Positions 51,839 through 64,000 are shown, numbered from the stretch's first letter. The stretch is DNA of 64,000 nucleotides from Oncomelania hupensis (GCA_036898135.1 CM072526.1:55903108-55967107); one strand, 5' to 3'. Made by a program: numbers and translations. The notes: a model not told the origin generated them from the sequence alone.

Positions 51839-54322
51839 AAGGTTGGCCAAGATGCGCACCACAACTGGGGAGACACATGCGGACCCCACTGCAACAACGA
51901 GACAAATGACAGGGGTCTGAGGCTATTGGAGTTTGCCAGATACAACAATCTGGTACTGGCAAACACGCTTGGTCTCCACAAAAAATCCAGACGATGGACA
52001 TGGCACAGTCCCGGCGGGGAACATCACAACCAGATCGACTACATCATGGTCAAGAAACGCTTCAGATCAAGCATCAACATTGGCAGGACACGCACTTTTC
52101 CAGGAGCAGACATTGGAAGTGACCACGATCTCGTGATGATGTCTTTCCGGCTCCATTTGAAGAGAGTAAATACAGCAAAGTGCACTAGGCTGAAGTTCGA
52201 CCTGGACAAACTGCAAGACCCGGAGGTGGCAAAAATATTTCAGGCCACAATTGGAGGGAAATTTGCACCACTGCTTATTTTGGGGGCAGGCGAAGTAGAT
52301 GTCAACACCATGACCAATACCTTCAACTCAGCTGTAACAGATGCCGCCACTGAGATCCTTGGCAAGCACCGACCAAAGAAGAAGCCGTGGATCACACCTG
52401 AACTTTTGGATCTGTGTGATAAACGAAGAGAGTTAAAAAAGAAAAAGAACACCTCACAGGGAGCTGATGTCTACCGAAAAATCAACAATGACATCCGAAA
52501 AGGCATGCGCACAGCAAAGGAGAACTGGATAGAAGATCAATGCCAGGAAATAGAGAACAATCTGAACAAGAACAACAGCAAGAAGGCCTACCAGACTGTG
52601 AAGCGGCTGACAAGTGTTAAACAGCCCAAAGTCTCCACTATCCAAAGCAAGTCTGGCATTTGCCTTACAGAAGAACAAGAAGTCTTGGACAGATGGACAG
52701 AGTACTGCTCTGACCTTTACAACCATACACCAAATGGAGACCCATCAGTTCTAGCATGTCCTGAGAGCAGAAAAGAAGAAGAAATCCTCCCAATTCTCCG
52801 GGAAGAAGTTGAGGCAGCAGTGCAATCGCTGAAGAAAGGGAAGTCAGCGGGAGTGGACAACATACCAGCGGAACTGCTACAAGCAGGAGGAGAAGCGATG
52901 ACTGATGCTCTCACCACTATCTGTAACAAGATCTGGCAGAGTGGGGAATGGCCTACACCATGGACCCAGTCGCTTGTCATCACTCTTCCCAAAAAAGGTA
53001 ACCTTCAGGAGTGTGAAAATTACCGCACCATCAGCCTCATCAGCCATCCCAGCAAGGTCCTCCTGAAAATAATACTCAACAGGTTGAAACCACAAGCTGA
53101 ACAAATCATAGCTGAAGAACAAGCAGGATTCATGGCAGGGCGAAGTACCACTGAACAGATTTTCAACCTCAGAATAATCTGTGAGAAATACCTACAGCAC
53201 CAACAACATCTATATCATGTGTTCATAGACTTCAAGAAGGCATTTGACCGAGTCTGGCATGCAGCTCTATGGGCAACCATGAAAGTTTACAACATCAGCC
53301 CTAAAATTATAGAAGTCATCAAAAGCCTGTATGACAAGGCTACCAGTGCAGTCCTCCATAACAGCGTCATCGGGAACTGGTTCAGAACAACAATCGGTGT
53401 GCGTCAAGGATGCCTACTCTCTCCAACACTCTTCAACATCTTCCTAGAGCGCATCATGTCAGATGCTCTTGCAGATCACGAAGGCACAGTCAGCATAGGG
53501 GGCAGAGCAATCTCCAATCTTCGTTTTGCGGATGATATTGATGGATTGGCTGGAGAGGAACAAGAACTTGAACAGCTTGTACAGAGGCTTGACACCACCT
53601 CCAGAGCTTATGGAATGGAAATAAGTGCAGAGAAGACCAAAATGATGACCAACAACACCAATGGCATCAACACAGACATCAAAGTACAAGGCCAATCCCT
53701 CAACACAGTGCACAGCTTCAAATATTTAGGAGCCATTGTGTCAGACAATGGGTCTCGACAGGAAGTCCTCTCCAGGATCGCACAAACAACTGCTGCCCTG
53801 ACAAGGTTGAAGCCCATTTGGAAAGACAGAACCATCAGTCTACATTCCAAAGTAAGACTGCTGCGCTCTCTGGTCATCTCCATCTTCCTTTATGCTTGCG
53901 AAGCATGGACCCTCACAGCAGATCTCCAACGAAGAATACAAAGCATGGAGATGAGGTGCTACAGAAGACTTCTGTGCATTTCCTACACCCAACACATCAC
54001 CAACATTGAAGTCCGACAGACCATCACACAAGCCATTGGACAACACGATGACCTGCTCACAGTGGTGAAGAAACGGAAACTCCGATGGTATGGCCACGTC
54101 ACCAGATCATCAGGCCTTGCAAAGACCATTCTGCAAGGCACAGTGCAAGGAGGTAGAAGAAGGGGGAGACCGAAAAAGAGGTGGGAGGACAACATTCGAG
54201 AATGGACTGGTTTGACACTGAGCGAAGCCATGAGGGCTGCTGAGGACAGAGAAAGATGGAGTATGCAGGTTAAGCGATCATCTGTGGTGCCCCTACGACC
54301 TTCGGGTTATGGGACAGGATAG
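51833..54322 (+). pseudogene. RTE-like reverse transcriptase, open 829-codon frame fused to array ATG
   Basis: The start codon at 51833-51835 belongs to the array monomer (GCATGGTCA) and reads in frame into KVGQDAH of the truncated endonuclease. The RT core is complete: IDFKKAFDRVW, GVRQGCLLSP and FADD are all present, and the frame stays open to TAG at 54320-54322. Only a handful of residues differ from the 39-42 kb copy. The endonuclease lacks its N-terminal catalytic block, so it should be inactive in standard target-primed transposition. The RT part looks intact. Confidence 0.88.
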
Positions 54323-54330
54323 GATAGGAT
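51839..54330 (+). mobile_element. RTE-like LINE, 5'-truncated copy
   Basis: Same family and orientation as 38987-42340, truncated in the endonuclease. The monomer sequence AGCATGGTCA precedes the junction (51829-51838 region) and follows the AGGAT tail (54331-54340), giving a duplication of about 10 bp at the same base of the monomer as the full-length copy. Confidence 0.9.
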
Positions 54331-57300
54331 AGCATGGTCACATATCCATGTACTAACACTTCCTGACGTTGCTTTACATGAAACATTGCTAGCATAATTA
54401 CATATCCATGTACTAACACTTCCTGACTTTTCCTAACATATAACATGGCTAGCAGGGTCATATATTCATGTACTAAAACTTCTTGACGTTGCTTTACATG
54501 AAACATTGCTAGCATGGTCACATATCCATGTACTAACACTTCCTGACGTTGCTTTACATGAAAACTTGCTAGCATGGTCACATATGCATGATTTCACACT
54601 TCCTGACGTTGCTTTACATGAAACATTGCTAGCATGGTCACATATCCATGTACTAACACTTCCTGACGTTGCTTAACATAAAACATTGCTAGCATGGTCA
54701 CATATCCATGTAGTAACACTTCATGACGTTGCTTTACATGAAACATGGCTAGCATAGTCACATATCCATGTTTTAACACTTTCTGATGTTGCTTTACATA
54801 AAACATTGCTAGCATGGTCACATATCCATGTACTGACACTTCCTGGCGTTGCTTAACATGAAACATTGCCAGCATGGTCACATATTCATGTACTAACATT
54901 TCCTGACGTTGCTTTACATGAAACATGGCTAGAATGGTCACATATCCATGTACTAACACTTCCTGACGTTGCTTAACATAAAACATGGCAAGCATGGTCA
55001 CATATCAATGTACTAAAACTTTCTGGCGTTGCTTAACATGAAACATGGCTAGCATGGTCACATATCCATGTACTAACACTTTCTGACATTGCTTAACATA
55101 AAACATTGCTAGCATGGTCACATATCCAAGTACTAACCTTTCCTGACGTTGCTTTAAATAAAACATGGCTAGCATGGTCACATATCCATGTACTAACACT
55201 TCCTGACGTTGCTTTACATGAAACATGCCTAGCATGGTCACATATCCAAGTACTAACACTTCCTGACGTTGCTTAACATAAAACATGGCTAGCATGGTCT
55301 TATATCCATGTACTAAAACTTCCTGACGTTGCTTTACATGAAACATGGCTAGCATGGTCACATATCCAAGTACTAACACTTACTGACGTTGCTTAACATT
55401 AATCATGGCTAGCATGGTCACATATCCATGTACTAACACTTCCTGACGTTGCTTTACATGAAACATTGCTAGCATGGTCACATATCCATGTACTAACACT
55501 TCCTGACGTTGCTTTACATGAACCTTTGCTAGCATGGTCACATATCCATGCACTAACACTTCCTGACGTTGCTTTACATGAAACCTGGCTAGCATGGTCA
55601 CATATCCATCTACTAACACTTCCTGACGTTGCTTAACATAAAACATGGCTAGCATAGTCACTTATCCATGTACTAACACTTCCTGACGTTGCTTAACATA
55701 AAACATGGCTAGCATGGTTATATATCCAAGTACTAACACTTCCTGACGATACTTAACATTAAACATGGTTAGCATGGTCACATATCCATGTATTAACACT
55801 TCCTGACGTTGCTTTACATTAAACATTGCTAGCATGGTCACATATCTATGTACTAACACTTCCTGACGTCGCTTAACATAAAAGATTGCTAGCATGGTCA
55901 CATATCCATGTACTAACACTTCCTGACGTTGTTTTACATGAAACATTGCTAGCATGGTCACATATCCATGTACTAACACTTCCTGACGTTGCTTAACATA
56001 AAACATGGCTAGCATGGTCACATATCCAAATACTAACATTTCCTGACGTTGCTTACCATTAAACACAGCTAGCATGGTCACATATTCATGTACTAACACT
56101 TCCTGACGTTGCCTAACATAAAACATGGCTAGCATGGTCACATATCCATGTACTAACACTTCCATGACGTTGCTTTACATGAAACATTGCTAGCATGGTC
56201 ACATATCCATGTACTAACACTTCATGACGTTGCATTACATGAAACATTGCTAGCATTGTCACATATGCATGTACTAACACTTCCTGACGTTGCTTAACAA
56301 AAAACATGGCTGGCATGGTCACATATCCAAGTACTAACACTTACTGACGTTGCTTAACATTAATCATGGCTAGCATGGTCACATATCCATGTACTAACAC
56401 TTCCTGACTTTGCTTTACATGAAACATTGCTAGCATGGTCAAATATCCATGTAATAACACTTCCTGACGTTGCTTTACATGAAACATTGCTAGCATGGTC
56501 ACAAATCCATGTACTAACACTTCCTGACGTTGCTTTACATGAAACATGGCTAGCATGGTCACATATCCATGTACTAACACTTCCTGACGTTGCTTAACAT
56601 AAAACATTGCTAGCATGGTCACATATCCATGTACTAACACTTCCTGACGTTGCTTAACAAAAAAACATGGCTAGCATGGTCACATATCCATGTACTAACA
56701 CTTACTGACGTTGCTTAACATAAAACATGGCTAGCATGGTCACATATCCAAGTACTAACACTTACTGACGTTGCTTAACATAAAACATGGCTAGCAAGGT
56801 CACATATCCATGTACTAACACTTTCTGACGTTGCTTTACATGAAACATTGCTAGCATGTTCACATATCCATGTACTAACACTTCCTGACGTTGCTTAACA
56901 TAAAACATTGCTAGCATGGTCACATATCCATGTAGTAACACTTCATGACGTTGCTTTACATGAAACATGGCTAGCATGGTCACATATTCATGTTTTTACA
57001 CTTCCTGACGTTGCTTAACATAAAACATTGCTAGCATAGTCAAATATCTAAGTACTAACACTTCCTGACGTTGCTTAACATAAAACATGGCTAGCATGGT
57101 CACATATCCATGTACTAACACTTCCTGACGTTGCTTAACATAAAACATGGCTAGCATGGTCACATATCCAAGTACTAACACTTCCTGACGTTGCTTAACA
57201 TTAAACATGGCTAGCATGGTCACATATCCATGTACTAACACTTCCTGACGTTGCTTTACATGAAACATTGCTAGCATGGTCACATATCCATGTACTAACA

Positions 57301-58611
57301 CTTCCTGACGTTGCTTAACATAAAACATGGCTAGCATGGTCACATATCCATGTACTAACACTTCCTGACATTGCTTAACATAAAACATGGCTAGCATAGT
57401 CAAATATCCAAGTACTAACACTTCCTGACGTTGCTTAACATAAAACATGGCTAGCATGGTCACATATCCATGTACTAACACTTCCTGACGTTGCTTAACA
57501 TAAAACATGGCTAGCATGGTCACATATCCAAGTACTAACACTTCCTGACGTTGCTTAACATTAAACATGGCTAGCATGGTCACATATCCATGTACTTACA
57601 CTTCCTGACGTTGCTTTACATGAAACATTGCTAGCATGGTCACATATCCATGTACTAACACTTTCTGACATCGCTTAACATAAAACATTTCTAGCATGTT
57701 TACATATCCATGTACTAACACTTCCTGACGTTGTTTTACATGAAACATTGCTAGCATGGTCACATATCCATGTACTAACACATACTGACGTTGCTTAACA
57801 TAAAACATGGCTAGCATGGTCACATATTTATGTACTAACACTTCGTGACGTTGCTTTACATGAAACATTGCTAGCATGGACACATATCCATGTACTAACA
57901 CTTCCTGATGTTGCTTAACATAAAACATGGCTAGCATGGTCACATATCCAAATACTAACATTTCCTGACGTTGCTTACCATTAAACACAGCTAGCATGGT
58001 CACATATTCATGTACTAACACTTCCTGACGTTGCCTAACATAAAACATGGCTAGCATGGTCATATATCCATGTACTAACACTTCCTGACGTTGCTTTACA
58101 TGAAACATTGCTAGCATGGTCACATATCCATGTACTAACACTTCCTGACGTTGCATTACATAAAACATTGCTAGCATGGTCACATATGCATGTACTAACA
58201 CTTCCTGACGTTGCTTAACAAAAAACATGGCTAGCATGGTCACATATCCACGTACTAACACTTCCTGACGTTGCTTAACAAAAAACATGGCTAGCATGGT
58301 CACATATCCATGTCCTAACACTTTCTGACGTTGCTTAACATAAAAAGTGGCTAGCATGGTCACACAACCAAGTACTAACACTTACTGACGTTGCTTAACA
58401 TTAGTCATGGCTAGCATGGTCACATATCCATGTACTAACACTTCCTGACGTTGCTTAACATAAAACATGGCTAGCATGGTCACATATCCATGTCCTAACA
58501 CTTCCTGACGTTGCTTAACATAAAACATTGCTAGCATAGTCACATATCCATGTACTAACACTTCCTGACGTTGCTTTACATGAAACATGGCTAGCATGGT
58601 CACATATCCAA
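54331..58611. repeat. 60-bp satellite array, fifth segment
   Basis: About 71 monomers with the same two types and marker variants. The 57596-58381 block resembles 47229-48068 and 46143-47228. Register shifts by single bases occur near 56163 and 56662. Confidence 0.95.
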
Positions 58612-59764
58612 GTAATAATAATAATAATAATAACGGATTTTTATATAGCGGGTACTCCAGCCTATGACCAGACTCACCACGCTTTACATAGTCATAGCAT
58701 ATAAATACATGCACTCGATGAAACATTACTTTTGCTACAATACACCAAAAGACGGGGCAGTAAAGGTACAGACTATTTACAATTATGTACATAAGTTAAA
58801 AAAAAGACAAAGATATACTATTTACAACTATGTACACAAATGACAAAAAAGACGGAAAATAGAATAGCAAAAACCTATTTACAGCTATTTATATGCCCGG
58901 TTAGGCCCAGGAAGGAAAACAGTATAAATATTTACAGCCGTGTATACACTTACGGAACAGACATACTCACATAGACAAGAGATGAGAGAATGGCAGCGGG
59001 ATACAAATCAATCTGAATAATGCAGTTTAAAGAGGTGGGTTTTGAGGGCCTTTTTGAATGCTTGTGTTGATTGTATGTTGCGGATATGGGAGGGAAGGGA
59101 ATTCCACTGCTTAGGTGCGGAGTAGGCGAATGCACGTTGGCCGTATGTCTTAGTGCGGGTGACAGGAACCTTGAGTGTGCGAGTGTCAGCAGAAGATCTT
59201 AAAGTGCGTGAAGGGGAGTAGACAGACAGTAGATCAGCAAGGTAGGAAGGACAACAATCTGTGAAGAAGTTGTGACAGAGAACAGAGAGTTTGTACTCTA
59301 TGCGTGCTTGCACAGGAAGCCAGTGAAGGGAATGTAGTAGAGGTGTGATGTGATCACGTTTCTTAGCTCGGAATACTAGTCTAGCTGCTGAGTTCTGAAC
59401 CTTTTGTAGTTTGTCAATGATGTGTTTTGGGGAGCCAACAAGGAGAGAGTTGCAATAGTCAAGACGAGAAAGGACGAGAGCGCAGACTAGGGTTTTGGTG
59501 GCCGGGACTGTAAGATAGTGGCGAAAGGAGCTGATTTGGCGTATGGCCGTGTATGCAGAGCGACAGACGTTGGAGATGTGGTTGTTGAGGGACAGGTCAT
59601 CGGAGAGAATGTAGCCGAGATTTCTTGCTGAGGATGAGAACTGAGTGTTTGTTGTCCCTACTGTAAGCGATGTTGGGAGAGGCGAGGGTAAGGAGGAGGT
59701 GTTGTGCTTGTGAATAAGGAGGGCTTCGGTTTTATCGTCATTAAGCTTAAGCTTGTTGAGTGTC
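58612..59764 (-). mobile_element. L2-like LINE, 5'-truncated copy 2
   Basis: Minus-strand copy of the element at 1-2179, with a (TTA)n tail (complement of 58613-58633), a 3' untranslated segment and the RT C-terminus. It is truncated at CTCAACAAGCTT, equivalent to about 1069 in copy 1. The 5' junction carries TAACAC repeats (59763-59782). Confidence 0.9.
59008..59762 (-). pseudogene. L2-like reverse transcriptase C-terminal part, uninterrupted
   Basis: About 250 codons appear open from the truncation point to TGA (complement of 59008-59010). They include the linker absent from copy 1 (PKHIIDKLQK region, 59400-59440), HWLPVQARIEYKL and PKQWNSLPSHIR. It lacks the catalytic FADD region because of 5' truncation. 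The copy therefore serves as a template showing what copy 1 lost, not as a functional gene. Confidence 0.75.
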
Positions 59765-60700
59765 TAACACTAACACTAACACATATCCATGTACTAACAC
59801 TTCCTGACGTTGCTTTACATTAAACATTGCTAGCATGGTCACATATCCATGTACTGACTCTTCCTGATGTTGCTTAACATAAAACATTGCTAGCATGGTC
59901 ACTTATCCATGTACTAACACTTCCTGACGTTGCTTAACATAAAACATTGCTAGCATGGTCACATATCCAAGTACTAACGCTTCCTATCGTTGCTTAACAT
60001 CAAACATGGCCATGTTTCATGTAAAGCAACGTCAGGAAGTGTTAGTACATGGATATCATGGTCACATATCCATGTACTAACACTTCCTGACGTTGCTTTA
60101 CATGAAACATTGCTAGCATAATCACATATCCATGTACTAACACTTCCTGACGTTGCTTTACATGAAACATTGCTAGCATGGTCACATATGCATGAACTCA
60201 CACTTCCTGACGTTGCTTTACATAAAACATTGCTAGCATGGTCACTTATCCATGTACTAACACTTTCTGACGTTGCTTAACATAAAACATTGCTAGCATG
60301 GTCACATATCCATGTACTAACACTTCATGACGTTGCTTTACATGAAACATGGCTAGCATGGGCACATATCCATGTTTTAAAACTTTCTGACGTTGCATTA
60401 CAAAAAACATTGCTAGCATGGTCACATATCCATGTACTGACACTTCCTGGCGTTGCTTAACATAAAACATTGTTAGCATGGTCACATATCCATGTACTAA
60501 CACTTCCTGACGTTGCTTTACATAAAACATTGCTAGCATGGTCACATATCCATGTACTAACACTTCCTGACGTTGCTTAACATAAAACATTGCTAGCATA
60601 GTCAAATATCCAAGTACTAACACTTCCTGACGTTGTTAACATAAAACATGGCTAGCATGGTCACATATCCATGTACTAACACTTCCTGACGTTGCTTAAC
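59765..60700. repeat. 60-bp satellite array, last segment
   Basis: About 15 monomers from the L2 junction to the LTR at 60701, including one inverted monomer at 60008-60055. The start has extra TAACAC repeats (59763-59782). Confidence 0.95.
60008..60055 (-). repeat. Single inverted 60-bp monomer
   Basis: CATGTTTCATGTAAAGCAAC and GTCAGGAAGTGTTAGTACAT are the reverse complement of an ordinary monomer. Both flanks are in the normal orientation, and both junctions fall in CATGG/CCATG dyads. Confidence 0.9.
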
Positions 60701-62415
60701 TGTCACGACCCACACTCAGTTTGAACTTTATATTGTTGTTTGTAGATAGGTGGTCTTCTCGCAAGTGCCTATGAATCATCGTTTTGTGTGCCTTTGAATA
60801 AGCCGGGACAAAAGTAAATGAAAAGTGTGACGTAACTTATTGTCGTAGAAAAGAGGAAATGACGAAAGAGAAAGAAGACAGGTATTTTGGTCGTTACATG
60901 GAGGTCTCAGGAACAGTGAATCTAGGAGCAGTGTGTTGAATCGTTTTTCGTCCCTGCTAATCCTTTATCCGTCAACTGTACGCTTAAGGAAATACGTACG
61001 TGATATCCTCACGTAGCGGTGCCCTACGACAAGAACTTGAGTTTTCACCAGAAGTCGTTTGAGAACGATGAGGGAGAAAGAGTTCGACCTTGAAACTGGT
61101 GCAAGTTCGACTGTTTGTTTTAGTCAATGAAGATCGAGACGACTAGTAGACCTGACCGTTGACCTACCTGTACCAAAAGGAATGCTGCGGATGAAGAGAC
61201 GTATCCGACCTTAGCCGCATCACCGTATCCACGGGTAGTTGAGTAAGTGTGGACTTGGGTGTTTTCACTGGCTAGTCGGGTGTCTCTTTGTTGTCATTTA
61301 TTTCTGTGGTCCGTATTTTGTCGTGTCATTGTTGGTTATCATTATGTTGTGGGGCTAAAATATTATGGGGAAGTATTATACTCGAATAAGTGATACCATA
61401 TTTATTACAATCATTATTCTTCCAAGCATACAAAACATTCAAGGTTGCAGTCATTCATTCATACATGCGTTAGATTTACATTTGTGATTGTTACAATACA
61501 AGAGTTAGCGATTATTATTATTAAGGAAAATGGTTGAGTTTTCAATTGCATCAGGAAGCATGTATAAATTGTTACTCAAATTCTTAGAAGATTTTGTATG
61601 GGTTATGTTGCAGTGTACCCTTCGCTTTTTGCCTTTGGTTTCATCTTCAACTTCGATTTACCTTCAACTTCAACTTTAACTTCGACTTTGTTTTTGGTTT
61701 TACCATCACTTTTCACCGATTGTATTATAATAGACTTTTTGCCAGTGAACTTTTTGCCTTCGCTTCTTCACCACAGACTTTGAAATATTGGATGACCACG
61801 GCGGATGCATCTAATCGTAGCAGCTACAGTCCCAGTGACATTCGAGGTGTATGCACTTATCGATTACATCTAGTGCATTGACAATTTTTAGTTTATTTGC
61901 CTACTGTGTTCCCGGGACATATATACATTTCACTCCTGCGTTGAGAGAGTTCATGCTCTAGTGTCTTCGGGACGTTTTTGTTATTATGCAATTTCGTATT
62001 GCAAAGGTTTGATCGCAGGAGTGTGATATGTATTTGTAAAACGGGACTTGTGAACTGAAATCGTTATAACAGTAGTAGCAACAAATTTGTAAACAGTGCA
62101 TAGGTTGTGTGCGAACAATGAGTGAACAGTAGAAAAGGAAAACAAAGAGACTGAACGAGAATATTGTGTAGAACCATTTAATTTATTTAAAACAAAGAGC
62201 ATTTCATTCTGTCGTTTGATTTTATCACCTTTATAAATTTTAGTTATTCATTTACGACTCCATGTTATGTTCATGTGAATAAATTGTTGTTTTATTTTGC
62301 CAACGTAATACTTGTCTCTATCTATTCATCCGTTGTTCACGTATGGTTGCATACACTGCTCAGAGTTCCCCTTTATGGTAAGAGAAACGAAGGACCGTAA
62401 GGGGGGGCTTTGACA
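60701..62415 (+). mobile_element. 5' LTR of Ty3-type retrotransposon
   Basis: A 1,715-bp LTR starting TGTCACGACC and ending CTTTGACA, so its ends form the TGTCA/TGACA inverted repeat. It lies directly against array monomers on the left and a primer-binding site on the right. AATAAA at 62278-62283 is a plausible polyadenylation signal, and TATAAATTG near 61563 a possible TATA box. A 95-codon frame (61594-61881) in a CTTCAACTT-rich stretch has no recognised family. The 3' LTR is outside the window. Confidence 0.8.
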
Positions 62416-62419
62416 TATT

Positions 62420-62437
62420 TGGTGGCAGCGGTGGGAT
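62420..62437 (+). other. Primer-binding site, tRNA-Leu type
   Basis: TGGTGGCAGCGGTGGGAT begins four bases after the LTR. It is complementary to the 3' end of tRNA-Leu(AAG) as I remember it (CCCACCGCTGCCA plus CCA). First-strand synthesis would start here. Confidence 0.75.
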
Positions 62438-62735
62438 CGAACGGATGAATGGAGGAGATAGAATTACGTTGACATTGTTGTGTTATACCATACAATCAGA
62501 GTAAGTGACGTGGGTGGTTGGCGGGTGCTGGAGCGTTTTGAATCGCGTGGGCGCACTTAGAGCACCCGACAGTAATAAGGTAAGCAACCAAGCCCACACT
62601 TTACTATAATACAACTTAGTGTCATCTGAGCCAAACCGTGGTATAACTGTTGAGTTATTTGAACTCTGAGATATATAGTTGGTAAATAGATTTGTTGTTT
62701 ACCAATTACACAAGAAAAGGTGGTCGGCTAGCAAA

Positions 62736-64000
62736 ATGTCCGCCACCCGGAAAGGTACAAAACGTGCTGGAGCCAAGAAAACGATTGGTGGGGAAGGGAC
62801 ATCGATCACCCCTAGCAGCGACTCAGCCGATATTGTACTGGGAGCATCGGGAGAAGCGACCATGTCCAGTTTGACGAGAGAAGAGACTCTGAGTACGTCT
62901 GTCTTAGGTTTCCCTCGCATGGCGGTAGCCGTAGAACCGTCAAGGAACCAAGAGACGTCCGAAATGATTGACGTATCCGTGAAGTATAGAGAATTAGGTA
63001 TGAGCCTAGGCCTGCGAGAAGAGGCGCTAGCGAGATTTGTCGTGGATGGCATCCAAAAGGAAGAAGAACGAAGAGAGCGAGAAGAAGACAGACGTTTGTG
63101 GAGAGGAAAATGGAAGAAGAGCGAAGAAAAATAGAAGAAGAGCGAAGAGAGCGCGAAGAAGAGCGAAGAGAGCGCGAAGAAGACAGACGGCTAATGGAAA
63201 GAAAAATAGAAGAAGACAGACGTCTAATGGAGAGGAAAATGGAAGAAGAGCGAAAGGAAAAAGAAGAAGAACGTCGCCGACGCGAAGAGGAAAAAGAAGA
63301 AGAACGTCGCCGACGCGAAGAGGAAAAAGAAGAAGAACGTCGCCGACGCGAAGAAGAAAAAGAAGAAGAACGTCGCCGACGAGAAGAGGAAAAAGAAGAA
63401 GACAGACGTCTGATGGAGAGGAAAATGGAAGAAGAACGTCGCCGACGAGAGGAAGAGAAAGAAGAAGAACGTCGCCGACGCGAGGAAGACAAAGAAGAAG
63501 AACGAAGATCATTAGAAATCAGAATGGAGGCAGAGAAAGGACGGATGAAAATGCAGATGGAGGTGATCAGAGAAGAACGCGAAGTTTTCGCTGACCGTTC
63601 AACTCGTAGAGAACATCATGATGGTTACCGACTGAAAATTCACCCTTTCGATGGTAGAGAAGACATCGAAGCTTATCTGCGTCATTTTGAACTCATAGCT
63701 GAATCACAAGGATGGAATAGAGATTGCTGGGCAGCAAGGTTGTCTCCACTATTGTCAGGAGAAGCGCGCGATACGTATTTGCGTCTGACACCCGAACAGG
63801 CTCAAGATTTTGAAGAAGTACGCAACGCGCTGTTACGTCGTTTTCGCCGCGATGCGGAATGGTATCGCCGACAGTTCCGAGAGACCAAGAAAGAACAAAA
63901 TGAAACTTTTCCGCAATTTCTCATCCGGTTGCAGACATCTGTAGAAAGATGGTTTTCCTTGGCAGACAAAGACATCGATGACGCGAAGTCTGTGTTAGAC
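62736..64000 (+). pseudogene. gag: Ty3-type gag, one-base frameshift, 3' end outside window
   Basis: ATG at 62736 (context GCAAAATGTC) opens a basic N-terminus (MSATRKGTKRAGAKK) and an acidic/serine-rich stretch, then a long charged coiled coil of ERRRREEEKEE-type repeats (about 63050-63510). A retrotransposon gag capsid domain follows: HPFDGREDIEAYLRHFEL (63639-63692), WAARLSPLLSGEARDTYL and ETFPQFLIRLQ. The reading frame changes near 63098, where one base is missing relative to the repeated RLMERK units downstream. After that it is open to the window end. Gag would package the element RNA in virus-like particles. The slip could be a sequencing error. Pol is not in the window. Confidence 0.82.

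Noticed and set aside
21196..58792. Dozens of minus-strand open frames of MLAMFYVKQRQEVLVHGYVT type as protein-coding genes
   Set aside because: They are a by-product of a 60-bp tandem unit without stops in one frame. Stops and single-base register shifts recur with the higher-order period, and there is no signal peptide, unique end or conserved start.
62812..63594. Serine/arginine-rich frames antisense or shifted to gag
   Set aside because: Alternative readings of the GAAGAAGAACG-type repeats; the capsid-domain frame is the supported one.

Overview
The window looks like nuclear DNA of a metazoan, probably a marine invertebrate and most plausibly a mollusc. That placement is an inference from spliced-gene structure, tRNA-derived SINEs with invertebrate-style tails, L2/CR1/RTE-type LINEs, a pogo/Tigger-like transposon and a Ty3-type LTR element. 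There are no bacterial operons, CRISPR arrays or rRNA genes. The only recognisable host gene is the last coding exon of mitochondrial-type adenylate kinase 2 (AK2) at 3524-3748. Almost everything else is repetitive.

Layout. 1-2179: 3' part of an L2-like LINE. 2180-3430: a dispersed retroelement (here called family A) and a 34-bp minisatellite, upstream of the AK2 exon and so probably in its last intron. 3749-8672: AK2 3' region with a tRNA-like sequence, a LINE remnant, a tRNA-derived SINE and a 1-kb minisatellite of 53/49-bp units. 8673-10390: clustered family A copies. 11020-13640: a TA-flanked non-autonomous pogo/Tigger-like element carrying nested family A copies. 14433-21206: a large, nearly perfect palindrome with arms of 2.9 and 3.5 kb around a 358-bp spacer. 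The right arm is longer because a CR1-like LINE landed in it; the left arm keeps the empty site.

21207-60700: the dominant feature, an array of about 500 copies of a 60-bp monomer, with two interleaved monomer types and higher-order repeats of about 2.16 kb. It holds a candidate solo LTR (21982-22512), three RTE-like LINE insertions (26.9, 39-42.3 and 51.8-54.3 kb), an L2-like LINE (58.6-59.8 kb) and one inverted monomer (60.0 kb). One RTE copy is nearly full length. Because 60 is divisible by three, the minus strand of the array gives long frames of a 20-residue repeat, but stops and single-base register changes argue against a real gene.

60701-64000: 5' LTR, tRNA-Leu-type primer-binding site and gag of a Ty3-type LTR retrotransposon, cut by the window end.

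The genes do not form a pathway. The interest lies in genome architecture: a palindrome abutting a satellite-scale array, recent retrotransposition into both, and usable empty sites and target duplications. All identity judgements were made by eye, without alignment or database search.
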